From positions 38,766 through 102,765 of the forward strand of contig NZ_FOFS01000016.1 in NCBI RefSeq assembly GCF_900111015.1: 64,000 bases of DNA, given 5' to 3'. The position numbers and the translations under genes were made by a program. Every line of letters starts with the position of its first letter. The first letter of the stretch is position 1. The notes below the pieces were generated by a model. It was not told where the DNA came from, ran no database searches, and saw only the letters and a program-made list of their open reading frames with translations. Below are positions 39,205 through 48,361 of the stretch, piece by piece. Source of the DNA: Solimonas aquatica. GTDB taxonomy: Bacteria > Pseudomonadota > Gammaproteobacteria > Nevskiales > Nevskiaceae.

Positions 39205-39429
39205 ATGTCCGTCACCAGCATCAACACCCGCAACCAGTTCAAAGGCCAGATCGTCGCCATCAAGCGCGGCGAAATCGTCTCTGAAGTGGAGATCGAAACC
39301 TCGGCCGGCATCATCAGCGCGGTGGTCACCACCAGCTCGCTGCAGCGCCTGAATCTGCGGGTTGGCAACGCGGCCCTGGCCTTGTTCAAGGCCACCGAGG
39401 TGATGATCGCCAAGCTCGCCGACGACTGA
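39205..39429 (+). CDS. TOBE-domain (Mop-like) protein
   Basis: 74 aa forming one molybdenum-pterin-binding/TOBE domain (SINTRNQFKGQIVAIKRGEIVSEVEIE at the start, VMIAKL at the end). Such single-domain Mop proteins bind molybdate or tungstate. Its position between two sulfate-binding-protein genes could point to oxyanion discrimination or storage. The ATG at 39205 is the family-typical start. Confidence 0.85.
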   Translation: MSVTSINTRNQFKGQIVAIKRGEIVSEVEIETSAGIISAVVTTSSLQRLNLRVGNAALALFKATEVMIAKLADD

Positions 39430-39443
39430 AGGCCGCGCGCATC

Positions 39444-40067
39444 ATGTGCCTGATCGTCCACAAACCCGCCGGCCTGAGCATTCCCGCCGGCCTGCTGCTG
39501 GCCGCCGCTGCGCATAACAACGACGGCTGGGGCCTGATGGGATTTGCCGATGACGGCGCGCTCTTGCTTGAACGTCATGCCGAGGTCGATACGCAGGCCT
39601 TGCTTGCCGCCGAGCAGCGCTGGCGCCGGCATGAATACGTCCTGCACCTGCGCCGCCAGACGCGCGGCGGCAGCGGCCTGGACAATGTGCACCCGTTCAA
39701 GATCAGCGAAGGCCTGTGGCTGATGCACAACGGCACCGTGCACCTGAAGCCGCGCGTGCCGGGCAAGTCCGACACCTGGCATCTGGTGCAGGACGTGCTG
39801 CGTCCCCTGGTGCAGCGTTATCCGGGCCTGCTCAGCGACCCGGCCTTCCTGCCGATTCTCGAGCATGGCCTGCGCAGTGAGAACAAGCTGGCCCTGCTGG
39901 ATCTGCAGCAGCGTCGCATCGTGCTGGTCAACCGCCATCACGGCGCAGAACTGGACGGGCTGTGGCTGTCCAACACGCGCTGGATCGATGCCCGCCTGTT
40001 TCCGCTCGCGCAGCCGCCGCAGCGACAGGAGTGGCAGCCCGACCCGGCCAAGCTCAGCTTCGGCTGA
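39444..40067 (+). CDS. class II glutamine amidotransferase-like protein
   Basis: 207-aa Ntn-hydrolase-type protein starting MCLIVHKPAG; C2 would be the N-terminal nucleophile after Met removal. NNDGWGLMGFADDG and HLRRQTRGGSGLDNVHPF..LMHNGTV match the glutaminase domain of class II amidotransferases. There is no synthase domain, so the acceptor is unknown. It lies 14 bases after the TOBE gene and 24 bases before the second sulfate-binding protein. Confidence 0.85.
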   Translation: MCLIVHKPAGLSIPAGLLLAAAAHNNDGWGLMGFADDGALLLERHAEVDTQALLAAEQRWRRHEYVLHLRRQTRGGSGLDNVHPFKISEGLWLMHNGTVHLKPRVPGKSDTWHLVQDVLRPLVQRYPGLLSDPAFLPILEHGLRSENKLALLDLQQRRIVLVNRHHGAELDGLWLSNTRWIDARLFPLAQPPQRQEWQPDPAKLSFG

Positions 40068-40091
40068 ACAGAAAACAGGAATCACCGGATC

Positions 40092-41087
40092 ATGAAACGC
40101 ATCCCGCGTCTGCTTGTCGGTCTGTGCCTGGCGAGCCTTTCGGCCGTCGCCGCGGCCGCGCCGCTGCTCAACGTGTCCTATGACGTCGCGCGCAATCTGT
40201 ATCGCGATCTCAATCCCGCCTTCGCCGCCGACTGGCAGGCCAAGACCGGCCAGAGCATCAGCATCGAGCAGTCGCACGGCGGGTCCAGCAAGCAGGCACG
40301 TTCGGTGATCGACGGTCTGCAGGCCGATGTCGTCACCATGAACAATCCGCTGGATATCGATGCCATCGCCAAGGCCGGCTTGATCAGCGGCAACTGGGCG
40401 CAGCGTCTGCCCAATCGGGCCAGCCCGTCCTGGTCACCGATCCTGTTCATCGTGCGCAAGAACAATCCCAAGCACATCCGCGACTGGGACGACCTGGTGA
40501 AGCCGGGCGTGGCGGCGATCATTCCCAATCCCAAGACCTCGGGCAATGGCCGCTACAGTTATCTCGGCGCCTGGGAATACGCGCTGCGCAAGAACAATGG
40601 CGACGAGGCGCAGGCGCGCAGCTTCGTCACCGCGCTGTTCCGCAACGTGCCGGTGCTGGATACCGGCGGCCGGGGCGCCACCACCACCTTCGTGCAGCGC
40701 GGCATCGGCGATGTGCTGCTGACCTTCGAAAACGAGATCCGCCTGATCCAGAACGAGTTCGGCAAGGACGGCTTCGAGGTCATCGTGCCTTCGCTGACCG
40801 TGCGCGCCGACAATCCGGTGGCGGTGGTGGAGCGCTATGCGCAGAAGAAGGGCAACGAGAAGCTGGCGCGCGCCTATCTGGATTATCACTACAGCAGCGC
40901 CGGCCAGGACCTCATTGCCCGCAACGACCTGCGCCCGATCGACGAGGCGGTGCTGAAGAAGTACGCCGAGCGCTTCCCGGCGGTGAACACCTTCAGCGTC
41001 GAGCAGCGCTACGGCAGCTGGTCCGCAGCCCAGGCCAAGCATTTTGCCGACGGCGGCCTCTTCGACCAGATCTACGCCCAGCGCTGA
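40092..41087 (+). CDS. second sulfate ABC transporter binding protein
   Basis: 331 aa, signal peptide ending AAAA. It parallels the first copy: NVSYDVARNLY, EQSHGGSSKQARSVIDGLQADVV and [24 protein letters not shown]. The divergence suggests a different affinity or a different ligand such as thiosulfate. It precedes cysT by about 100 bases. Confidence 0.94.
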   Translation: MKRIPRLLVGLCLASLSAVAAAAPLLNVSYDVARNLYRDLNPAFAADWQAKTGQSISIEQSHGGSSKQARSVIDGLQADVVTMNNPLDIDAIAKAGLISGNWAQRLPNRASPSWSPILFIVRKNNPKHIRDWDDLVKPGVAAIIPNPKTSGNGRYSYLGAWEYALRKNNGDEAQARSFVTALFRNVPVLDTGGRGATTTFVQRGIGDVLLTFENEIRLIQNEFGKDGFEVIVPSLTVRADNPVAVVERYAQKKGNEKLARAYLDYHYSSAGQDLIARNDLRPIDEAVLKKYAERFPAVNTFSVEQRYGSWSAAQAKHFADGGLFDQIYAQR

Positions 41088-41185
41088 GCAGGACGGCGGC
41101 GCGCCGTCCGCCAGTCCTCTGGGCGAATTTCTCACATCCTCGCCCGATGTAATCTGGAACAATAACGGCCACTCTTATTAAACAA

Positions 41186-42052
41186 ATGCCGCCTTCGACT
41201 GCTCCCATGTCCGCCACACCGGTCCGTCGCGCCCGCTCGGTCATTCCCGGCTTCGGCATCACGCTGGGCTTCACGCTGACTTATCTGAGCCTGATCGTGC
41301 TGATTCCGCTCGCCGGAATTTTCCTGAAGGCCGCCGGCCTGGGTTTCTCCGGCATCTGGGAGGTGGTCAGCTCGCCGCGCGTGCTGGCCTCGCTCAAGCT
41401 CAGCTTCGGCGCGGCGCTGGTGGGCGCCGCGATCAACGGCGTGTTCGGGCCGCTGCTGGCCTGGGTGTTCGTGCGTTACCGCTTCTTCGGCAAGCGCTTC
41501 TTCGATGCTGCCGTGGATCTGCCGTTCGCGCTGCCGACGGCGGTGGCCGGCATCGCGCTGACCGCCCTGTATTCACCCAATGGCTGGATCGGCCAGTTCC
41601 TCACGCCGCTGGGCATCAAGGTCGCCTACACGCCGCTGGGCGTGGTGGTGGCCTGCACCTTCATCGGCCTGCCCTTCGTGGTGCGCACCGTGCAACCGGT
41701 GCTGGAGGAAGCGGAGAAGGAACTGGAAGAAGCCGCCGCCTCGCTGGGCGCCACGCGCTGGCAGACCATCACCCGGGTGATCCTGCCCACGGTGCTGCCG
41801 GCGATTCTCACCGGCTTCGCCCTGGCCTTCGCGCGTGCGGTCGGTGAATACGGTTCGGTGATTTTCATCGCCGGCAATCTGCCGATGATTTCGGAGATCA
41901 CGCCGCTGCTGATCATCATCAAGCTGGAAGAATTCGACTACGCGGGCGCCACCGCCGTGGCCGGCACCATGCTGGTGCTGTCCTTCGCGCTGCTGTTGCT
42001 GATCAATCTGCTGCAAGCCTGGGTACGCCGGCGCAATGCCAGCGCGCGCTAA
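41186..42052 (+). CDS. cysT: sulfate ABC transporter permease CysT (CysU)
   Basis: 288 aa, six membrane helices. The permease EAA loop is LEEAEKELEEAAASLGATRWQTITRVILP. LPTAVAGIALTALYSPNGWIG is typical of CysT. Neither the ATG at 41186 nor that at 41207 has a clear ribosome-binding site, so the exact start is uncertain. Confidence 0.95.
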   Translation: MPPSTAPMSATPVRRARSVIPGFGITLGFTLTYLSLIVLIPLAGIFLKAAGLGFSGIWEVVSSPRVLASLKLSFGAALVGAAINGVFGPLLAWVFVRYRFFGKRFFDAAVDLPFALPTAVAGIALTALYSPNGWIGQFLTPLGIKVAYTPLGVVVACTFIGLPFVVRTVQPVLEEAEKELEEAAASLGATRWQTITRVILPTVLPAILTGFALAFARAVGEYGSVIFIAGNLPMISEITPLLIIIKLEEFDYAGATAVAGTMLVLSFALLLLINLLQAWVRRRNASAR

Positions 42053-42067
42053 TCGGGAACCACGCTC

Positions 42068-42979
42068 ATGAGCCAAGACGCCAGCCTGCAAGACCCGCCC
42101 AGCCTGCCGCCGGAATTCGGTGCCGGCCCGCTGGCGCGCCGCAACGCCGCCATCACCGAAGCGCCCTGGGTGCGCTACATCCTGATCGGCTTCGCGCTGC
42201 TGTTTCTAACCGGCTTTCTGTTCCTGCCGCTGGCCACGGTGTTCGTGGAAGCCTTCCGCAATGGCTGGCGCCTGTATCTGGCGGCGCTGATCGAACCCGA
42301 TGCGCTGGCCGCGATCCGTCTCACCCTGCTCACCGCCGTGATCGCGGTGCCCCTGAATCTGCTCTTCGGTCTGTGCGCGGCCTGGGCCATCGCCAAATTC
42401 CAGTTCCGTGGCAAGGCGCTGCTGATCTCGCTGATCGATCTGCCGTTCTCGGTTTCACCGGTGGTGGCCGGCCTGATCTATGTGCTGATCTTCGGCGCGC
42501 ATGGCTGGTTCGGCAGCTGGCTGTCGGACCACGACATCAAGATCATCTTCTCCACGCCCGGCATCGTGCTGGCCACGATCTTCGTGACCTTTCCCTTCGT
42601 GGCGCGCGAGCTGATTCCGCTGATGCAGGAACAGGGCACCGATTACGAACAGGCGGCGCTGTCGCTGGGCGCCAGCGGCTGGCAGACCTTCTGGCATGTG
42701 ACCCTGCCCAACATCCGCTGGGGCCTGCTGTTCGGCGTGCTGCTGTGCAACTCGCGCGCGATGGGCGAGTTCGGCGCGGTGAGCGTGGTCTCCGGCCACA
42801 TCCGCGGCCAGACCAACACCATGCCGCTGCATGTGGAGATTCTCTACAACGAGTACCAGTTCTCGGCGGCGTTCGCGGTGGCGTCCCTACTGGCGCTGCT
42901 GGCACTGGTGACGCTGAGCCTGAAGAGCTATCTGGAGTGGCGACACGGCGACGAGTTGGCCGCCACGCGAAAGCACTGA
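42068..42979 (+). CDS. cysW: sulfate ABC transporter permease CysW
   Basis: 303 aa with six membrane helices. EAA loop [43 protein letters not shown] and [29 protein letters not shown] are CysW signatures. It follows cysT by 15 bases. Confidence 0.95.
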   Translation: MSQDASLQDPPSLPPEFGAGPLARRNAAITEAPWVRYILIGFALLFLTGFLFLPLATVFVEAFRNGWRLYLAALIEPDALAAIRLTLLTAVIAVPLNLLFGLCAAWAIAKFQFRGKALLISLIDLPFSVSPVVAGLIYVLIFGAHGWFGSWLSDHDIKIIFSTPGIVLATIFVTFPFVARELIPLMQEQGTDYEQAALSLGASGWQTFWHVTLPNIRWGLLFGVLLCNSRAMGEFGAVSVVSGHIRGQTNTMPLHVEILYNEYQFSAAFAVASLLALLALVTLSLKSYLEWRHGDELAATRKH

Positions 42980-42992
42980 GCACCGGCGTGAC

Positions 42993-43037
42993 GTCGTCCT
43001 GACAAGATCCCGTAGTTGTGTCGTCCTGACAAGATCC
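42993..43037 (+). repeat. 18-bp direct repeat between cysW and cysA
   Basis: GTCGTCCTGACAAGATCC occurs at 42993-43010 and again at 43020-43037, a period of 27 bases. It lies in the otherwise gene-free 108-base gap before cysA and could be a regulator site or a small duplication. Confidence 0.7.
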
Positions 43038-43087
43038 TGGCCAGCCATGGCCAGGGGATTCAATCGAAGCGGTAAGCGAGAACCTTC

Positions 43088-44218
43088 ATGGATATTCATG
43101 TTCGCGGCATTCACAAGAGCTTTGGTGGCTTCAAGGCGTTGTCGGGTGTCGATCTGGATATTGCCTCCGGTGAGTTGATTGCGCTGCTGGGGCCTTCGGG
43201 TTCAGGCAAGACCACGCTGCTGCGCGTGATCGCGGGCCTGGAGTTTCCCGAGCAGGGACAGATCCTGTTCGGCGATGAGGACATGGCGGCGCGCCCGATC
43301 CGCGAACGTCGCGTCGGCTTCGTGTTCCAGCATTACGCGCTGTTCAAGCACATGACGGTGCTGGACAACATCGCCTTCGGCCTGCGCGTGCGTGAGCGCG
43401 GCGAGCGTCCGCCGGAGGCGACGATCCGCGCCCGCGCCCGCGAGCTGCTGGACCTGGTGCAGCTGTCCGGCCTGGAAAAGCGCTATCCCGCGCAGCTCTC
43501 CGGCGGTCAGCGTCAGCGTGTCGCGCTGGCGCGTGCCCTGGCCATTGATCCTCGCCTGCTGCTGCTCGACGAGCCCTTCGGCGCGCTCGATGCGAAGGTA
43601 CGCAAGGATCTGCGCCGCTGGCTGCGCAGCCTGCATGAGCAGACCGGCTACACCACCATCTTCGTCACGCACGACCAGGAGGAAGCGCTGGAGCTGGCGG
43701 ATCGCGTGGTGATCATGAATCGCGGCCAGATCGAGCAGGTCGGCAGCACCGACGAAGTCTACGAAAAGCCGGCCTCGCCCTTCGTCTTCGACTTTCTCGG
43801 CAACACCAATGTGCTGCCCGGCGAAGCGCGCGGCCGCGAGGTGTTCATCGACGGCCACGACACGCCCATCGTCACCGACACCATCCATCCGAACGGCGCG
43901 GTCGATATCTACGTGCGGCCCGGCGATCTGCGTCTGGCCGACGGCGGCATTCCCGGCTTCTACGCCGATGTGCGCAGCACGCAGCGCACCGGGCCCATCG
44001 TGCGCTGCGAGGCACAGGCCGTGCATTCGGGGCAGCTGATCGAGCTGGAATTCCCGCATCTGCATCACGATGCACCGCGCCTGCAGCCGGGCCAGCGCGT
44101 GTATCTGCGCCTGAACAACTTCAGCATCTTCCCGCGCGGCCAGGGCAAGCCGGGCGCCAAGCCCAGCGATCCCACGGTGCTGATCGGCAGCGAACGCGAG
44201 CGCGGTCGCCTCGGCTAG
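43088..44218 (+). CDS. cysA: sulfate/thiosulfate ABC transporter ATPase CysA
   Basis: 376 aa. Walker [10 protein letters not shown] (about 38-46), signature [15 protein letters not shown], Walker [14 protein letters not shown]-loop [12 protein letters not shown], then a C-terminal TOBE-like domain (about 240-350). It completes the importer with CysT, CysW and the two binding proteins. Confidence 0.95.
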   Translation: MDIHVRGIHKSFGGFKALSGVDLDIASGELIALLGPSGSGKTTLLRVIAGLEFPEQGQILFGDEDMAARPIRERRVGFVFQHYALFKHMTVLDNIAFGLRVRERGERPPEATIRARARELLDLVQLSGLEKRYPAQLSGGQRQRVALARALAIDPRLLLLDEPFGALDAKVRKDLRRWLRSLHEQTGYTTIFVTHDQEEALELADRVVIMNRGQIEQVGSTDEVYEKPASPFVFDFLGNTNVLPGEARGREVFIDGHDTPIVTDTIHPNGAVDIYVRPGDLRLADGGIPGFYADVRSTQRTGPIVRCEAQAVHSGQLIELEFPHLHHDAPRLQPGQRVYLRLNNFSIFPRGQGKPGAKPSDPTVLIGSERERGRLG

Positions 44219-44323
44219 CGCGCGCAGCGCAGGATCTTGCGTTTTGCATCGCGGGCCAGCGTTCAGCTGGCCTGCCGCAGACTCAGAGGGCTAACATGGC
44301 CCGCTCTGACCGGAACGCAAGAC

Positions 44324-45388
44324 ATGAGACACCTCTGCCTGATTCTGCTGACTGGCCTGCTTGCCGCTTGCGGCAGCAGTACATCCAACCGCAGTTACGA
44401 CTTCAGCGCGCTGGACGCCAAGCTGGACAGCTATCTGTCGGCCAACGGCGGCCCGGTGGCCGGCTACGCCTTTGCGCTGGTGGACCGCGACGGCCTGCTG
44501 CATACCCGCGCCGGCGGCGACAAGACGCTGTACAGCACGCCGTCCCTGGCCTCCGCCTCGAAGATGCCCGCAGCGGCGGCCATCCTCACCCTGGTGGATC
44601 AGCAGAAGCTGGATCTGGATACGCCGGTGAAGCAGTACATCGACGCGGCGGGTGATCCGATCAACTGGCCCAACGACAAGGCCGCGATCACCATGCGCAT
44701 GCTGCTCTCGCACACCTCCGGCCTGCCGGGTCTGGGCAACGACAGCCCGCAATGCCTGGATCAGGTGCTCAGCCTGACCCTGCAGCAGTGCGCACAGATC
44801 ATCGCCAACACCGTGCTGGCCGCACAGCCGGGCAGCGCCTTCATCTACGGCGGGGCGGACTATCAGGTGGCGGGTTACATCGCGACCCTGATCAGCGGCG
44901 AGAACTGGCAGACCTTTTTCAGCGCGGCGATCACCACTCCGCTGGGCTTGAGCAGCTTCACGTATGGCAACCCCGACACCGTCACCAATCCGCGCATTGC
45001 CGGCGGCGCCGTCGCCAATGTCCGCGACTACGCCAAGCTGCTGCGCATGGTGCTTGGCGGCGGCGCCGTGGACGGCCGGCGCGTGCTTTCGTCCGGCAGC
45101 ACGCAGCTGCTGACCACCGATCTGATCGCCGACCTGCCGGTGCTGTTTCGCCCCGAAGGTCTGAGCTCGGACTATCCCGGCTATGGCCTGGGCATGTGGC
45201 TTTCCGATCCCAGCCTGCATCCGGGCAGCAATGGTCCGGAGTGGAGCGATCCGGGCCTCTCCGGCGCCACGCCCTGGGTGGACTTCGATATCGCCTACGG
45301 TGCGGTGATTCTGATCGACGAAGGCACGCAGACCGGCATCGACATGTGGAACGATGCGCGACCGCTGATCATCGCGAAGCTGAAGTAG
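44324..45388 (+). CDS. beta-lactamase-family serine hydrolase, lipoprotein
   Basis: 354 aa. The lipobox LLAAC puts the lipidated cysteine at about C16. The catalytic S77-A-S-K80 (class C/esterase type S-x-x-K) is followed by YGGADYQVAG in the place of the Y-x-N motif. Such proteins are usually esterases or peptidases rather than true beta-lactamases. The ATG at 44324 is set by the lipoprotein signal. Its 3' end overlaps the convergent Bcr/CflA gene by 20 bases. Confidence 0.87.
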   Translation: MRHLCLILLTGLLAACGSSTSNRSYDFSALDAKLDSYLSANGGPVAGYAFALVDRDGLLHTRAGGDKTLYSTPSLASASKMPAAAAILTLVDQQKLDLDTPVKQYIDAAGDPINWPNDKAAITMRMLLSHTSGLPGLGNDSPQCLDQVLSLTLQQCAQIIANTVLAAQPGSAFIYGGADYQVAGYIATLISGENWQTFFSAAITTPLGLSSFTYGNPDTVTNPRIAGGAVANVRDYAKLLRMVLGGGAVDGRRVLSSGSTQLLTTDLIADLPVLFRPEGLSSDYPGYGLGMWLSDPSLHPGSNGPEWSDPGLSGATPWVDFDIAYGAVILIDEGTQTGIDMWNDARPLIIAKLK

Positions 45389-46604
45389 GCTGCGGCAGCG
45401 GCGGCGCCAGAACCCGCAGCAAGAGCAGCGCGCACAGGCCGCAGCCGGCGATCACCAGGGCCATCGGCCGCGCGCTGCCGTCGTAGAGCCTCGCGGCCAG
45501 CGAACTCGACAGCGAGGCGATCACGAACTGCAGCGTGCCGAGCAGCGCCGAAGCCGCGCCGGCGCGATCGCCGAAGGGCGCCATTGCCGCTGCCGTGGAA
45601 TTGGGGAAACTGAAGCCCAGGCTCGCCACGCAGAAGAACAGCGGCACGATCAGCCACAGCGGGCTCTGCGTCAGATAGACCGCCAGCACCATCAGCAGTC
45701 CGGCGCTGGCATTGCTGCGCAGCGCGCGACGCAGAAGATGCTGCGCCGGCACCCGGTCCAGGGCGCGGGAATTGAGCTGCGATGCGCAGATCAGGCCGAA
45801 GGCATTGAGTCCGAACAGCGCCGCGTACTGCGAGGGCGTGAGATGGTAGACCTCGATGAACACGAAGGACGAGGCCGAGATGTAGACGAACATGCCGGCC
45901 TGCGCCACGGAACCCGCGAGCGCATAACCCATGAAGCGGCGGTGGCGGATCAGCTTGCGATAGGCCTGCAGCGCGTGCGCCAGGCTGGGACGGTGTCGCG
46001 GCCCGCGCAGCGTTTCCGGAATGCCCAGCGCGATCAGCGTGCAGCACAGGCCGCCGTACAGCGTCAGCACCAGAAAGATCGCGCGCCAGCTGAAGTGCTC
46101 GAACAACACCCCGCCGAGCAGCGGCGCCAGCACCGGTGCCACACCCATGATCAGCAGCAGCAGCGACAGCACCCGCGCCATGCTGCTTTCACCAAAGCAG
46201 TCGCGCACGATGGCGCGGCTGACCACCATGCCGGCACAACCGCCGAGCGCCTGCAGCAGGCGCAGCCCGATCAGCTGCGTCATGCTCGCGGCAAACAGAC
46301 AAGCCAGTGAGGCCAGGGTGTAGAGTGCCAGACCAAACAGCAGCGGCGGCTTGCGCCCCAGGCCGTCGGCAATCGGACCGTAGAAGATCTGCCCCAGGGC
46401 CAGCCCGACGAAGTACGCCGCCAGCGTCAGCTGCGTGGTGGCCGCGTCCGTGGCGAAATAATGCTGCAGCGCCGGCAGACTGGGCAGATACATATCGATG
46501 GACAGCGGCCCCAGCGCCGCCACTGCCGCCAGGATGAAAATCAGCCGCAGCCGGCTCAGGCCTGCCGGCAGCCTGTCGCTGCCGGCATCAGCGCCGGCGT
46601 GCAT
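45369..46604 (-). CDS. Bcr/CflA family MFS drug-efflux transporter
   Basis: 411 aa, twelve helices. ALGPLSIDMYLPSLPAL near residue 30 and LGQIFYGPIADGLGRKPPLLFGL are signatures of the Bcr/CflA (DHA1) family. Exports small drugs or metabolites; the substrate is not predictable. Confidence 0.9.
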   Translation of the reverse strand: MHAGADAGSDRLPAGLSRLRLIFILAAVAALGPLSIDMYLPSLPALQHYFATDAATTQLTLAAYFVGLALGQIFYGPIADGLGRKPPLLFGLALYTLASLACLFAASMTQLIGLRLLQALGGCAGMVVSRAIVRDCFGESSMARVLSLLLLIMGVAPVLAPLLGGVLFEHFSWRAIFLVLTLYGGLCCTLIALGIPETLRGPRHRPSLAHALQAYRKLIRHRRFMGYALAGSVAQAGMFVYISASSFVFIEVYHLTPSQYAALFGLNAFGLICASQLNSRALDRVPAQHLLRRALRSNASAGLLMVLAVYLTQSPLWLIVPLFFCVASLGFSFPNSTAAAMAPFGDRAGAASALLGTLQFVIASLSSSLAARLYDGSARPMALVIAGCGLCALLLLRVLAPPLPQPTSASR

Positions 46605-46630
46605 CTTGTCTGCAGCCGGCGTGCATCGAG

Positions 46631-46797
46631 TCAGACCTCAGGCCGCATCTGGGGGCGCATCGGATCAGAGCCATGTCCAGTGGACATGGATCCCGATGCG
46701 CGGGCGGCCAAGGATGGCCGCCCCGGGCTGCCATCGAGCGTTGAAGTCGCGCCAGGGATGGCCATCCGGCGCTCAGACCTCGGGCCGCATCTGGGGG
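46631..46797. repeat. partial duplication of the lysS 3' end
   Basis: The 25 bases at 46631-46655 repeat those at 46773-46797, which are the last codons and stop of lysS, with one mismatch. Read on the minus strand both give PQMRPEV-stop. Between them lie a palindrome (CATGTCCAGTGGACATG) and a GGGCGGCC/GGCCGCCC hairpin. Confidence 0.7.
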
Positions 46798-48272
46798 AAC
46801 AGAAGAACATCGCGGATGCTCGCCGAGTCGGTGAGGAACATCACCAGACGATCGATGCCGATGCCCACACCCGCGGTCGGCGGCAGGCCGTATTCCAGGG
46901 CGCGGATGTAGTCGGCGTCGAACACCATGGCCTCATCATCGCCGGCATCCTTGGCCGCGACCTGCGCCTTGAAGCGGCCGGCCTGGTCGTCGGCGTCGTT
47001 CAACTCCGAGAAGCCATTGGCGACTTCGCGACCGCCCATGAAGAACTCGAAGCGGTCCGTGACCTCGGGGTTGTCGTCGTTGCGACGCGCCAGCGGCGAG
47101 ACTTCCGTGGGGTACTCGGTGATGAAGGTCGGATCGTGGAGCTTGGCCTCCACGGTCTTCTCGAAGATTTCCGTGAGCAGCTTGCCGGCGCCATAAGCCG
47201 GCTTCACATCGCCGCCCACCTTCTTCGCAAACGCCGCCAGATACTCGCGATCATTCACGCGTGCGGCATCGAAGTCGGCATTGAACTGCTGCACCGCCTC
47301 GCGCATGCTCCAGCGCAGGAAAGGCTTGCCCAGATCATGATCACGGCCCTGGTAGTGCAGCGTGCTGCTGCCATTGACGGTGAGCGCCAGATCGCGGATC
47401 AGGTTTTCAACGAGGTCCATCGCGTCGCGGTAATCCGCGTAAGCCTGATAGAACTCCAGCATGGTGAACTCGGGATTGTGCCGGGTGGACAAGCCCTCGT
47501 TGCGGAAATTGCGGTTGATCTCGTAGACCTTCTCGAAGCCGCCCACCACCAGCCGCTTCAGGAACAGCTCCGGCGCGATGCGCAGATACAGCTCGCGATC
47601 CAGGGCATTGTGGTGGGTGATGAAGGGCCGCGCGGTGGCGCCGCCGGGAATCGGCTGCAGCATCGGCGTTTCCACTTCCATGAAGCCCAGGGCATCGAGG
47701 AACTGACGGATGAAGCGCACGGTGAGACCGCGCTTCTCGAACACGCGCTTGACCTCGGGATTGACGATCAGATCCACATAGCGCTGGCGATAGCGGATTT
47801 CGGTATCGGTGAGCCCCGCCCACTTCTCCGGCAGCGGCCGGATGCCCTTGACCAGCAGCTCCACGCTCTGCGCCTTGATCGACAGCTCGCCGGTCTTGGT
47901 GCGGAACACCGTGCCGCGCACGCCGAGGATGTCGCCCACATCAAAGCCCTTGAAGGCTTCGTAGACTGCCTCGCCCACCGCATTCTGCTGCACGAAGATC
48001 TGCAGGCGCCCGGCCATGTCCTGCAGCTGGCCGAAGCTGGCCTTGCCCATCACACGCTTGGCCATCAGGCGGCCGGCAAGCGCAAACACCTGCGTCTCGC
48101 TCTCCAGCGACGCGGCATCGCGCTCGCCGTAGAAGCCATGCACATCCGCAGTCAGCGTGTCGCGGCGAAAGCCGTTGGGATAGGCATTGCCCTGCGCACG
48201 CAGCTTGTCCAGCTTCTCGCGGCGCGCGGCAATCACATAGTTTTCGTCGACCGGCTTGGTTTCTTCGCTCAT
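46773..48272 (-). CDS. lysS: lysyl-tRNA synthetase (class II)
   Basis: 499 aa, normal length. N-terminal OB-fold anticodon-binding domain (about 60-145), then the class II catalytic core with [36 protein letters not shown] (motif 2) and the C-terminal [30 protein letters not shown] (motif 3). It lies downstream of prfB, the order seen in E. coli and many relatives. Confidence 0.97.
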   Translation of the reverse strand: MSEETKPVDENYVIAARREKLDKLRAQGNAYPNGFRRDTLTADVHGFYGERDAASLESETQVFALAGRLMAKRVMGKASFGQLQDMAGRLQIFVQQNAVGEAVYEAFKGFDVGDILGVRGTVFRTKTGELSIKAQSVELLVKGIRPLPEKWAGLTDTEIRYRQRYVDLIVNPEVKRVFEKRGLTVRFIRQFLDALGFMEVETPMLQPIPGGATARPFITHHNALDRELYLRIAPELFLKRLVVGGFEKVYEINRNFRNEGLSTRHNPEFTMLEFYQAYADYRDAMDLVENLIRDLALTVNGSSTLHYQGRDHDLGKPFLRWSMREAVQQFNADFDAARVNDREYLAAFAKKVGGDVKPAYGAGKLLTEIFEKTVEAKLHDPTFITEYPTEVSPLARRNDDNPEVTDRFEFFMGGREVANGFSELNDADDQAGRFKAQVAAKDAGDDEAMVFDADYIRALEYGLPPTAGVGIGIDRLVMFLTDSASIRDVLLFPQMRPEV

Positions 48273-48295
48273 TTTTCTGTCGTGAGGGATGAGGG

Positions 48296-48357
48296 GTGAG
48301 GCGCGAGGCGGGCCAGTCGCCGCCTTTACGCCCGACGCCTCAGCCCTCGCGCCTCAC
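48296..48357. repeat. long inverted repeat between prfB and lysS
   Basis: GTGAGGCGCGAGG (48296-48308) and CCTCGCGCCTCAC (48345-48357) form a perfect 13-bp stem in the 89-base gap. No T-run follows, so it is more likely an mRNA-stabilising or attenuation structure than a terminator. Confidence 0.55.
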
Positions 48358-48361
48358 GTTT

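Noticed and set aside
38118..40277. 719-codon minus-strand frame across the sulfate-binding and TOBE genes
   Set aside because: Four well-defined plus-strand genes occupy the same bases, and the minus frame has no signature.
44324..45388. True class C beta-lactamase
   Set aside because: S-x-x-K is present, but the lipoprotein signal, the YGG in place of Y-x-N and the lack of an ampR-type neighbour fit a general serine hydrolase better.
46461..48299. 612-codon plus-strand frame opposite lysS
   Set aside because: lysS is unmistakable on the minus strand; the other frame has no recognisable domain.
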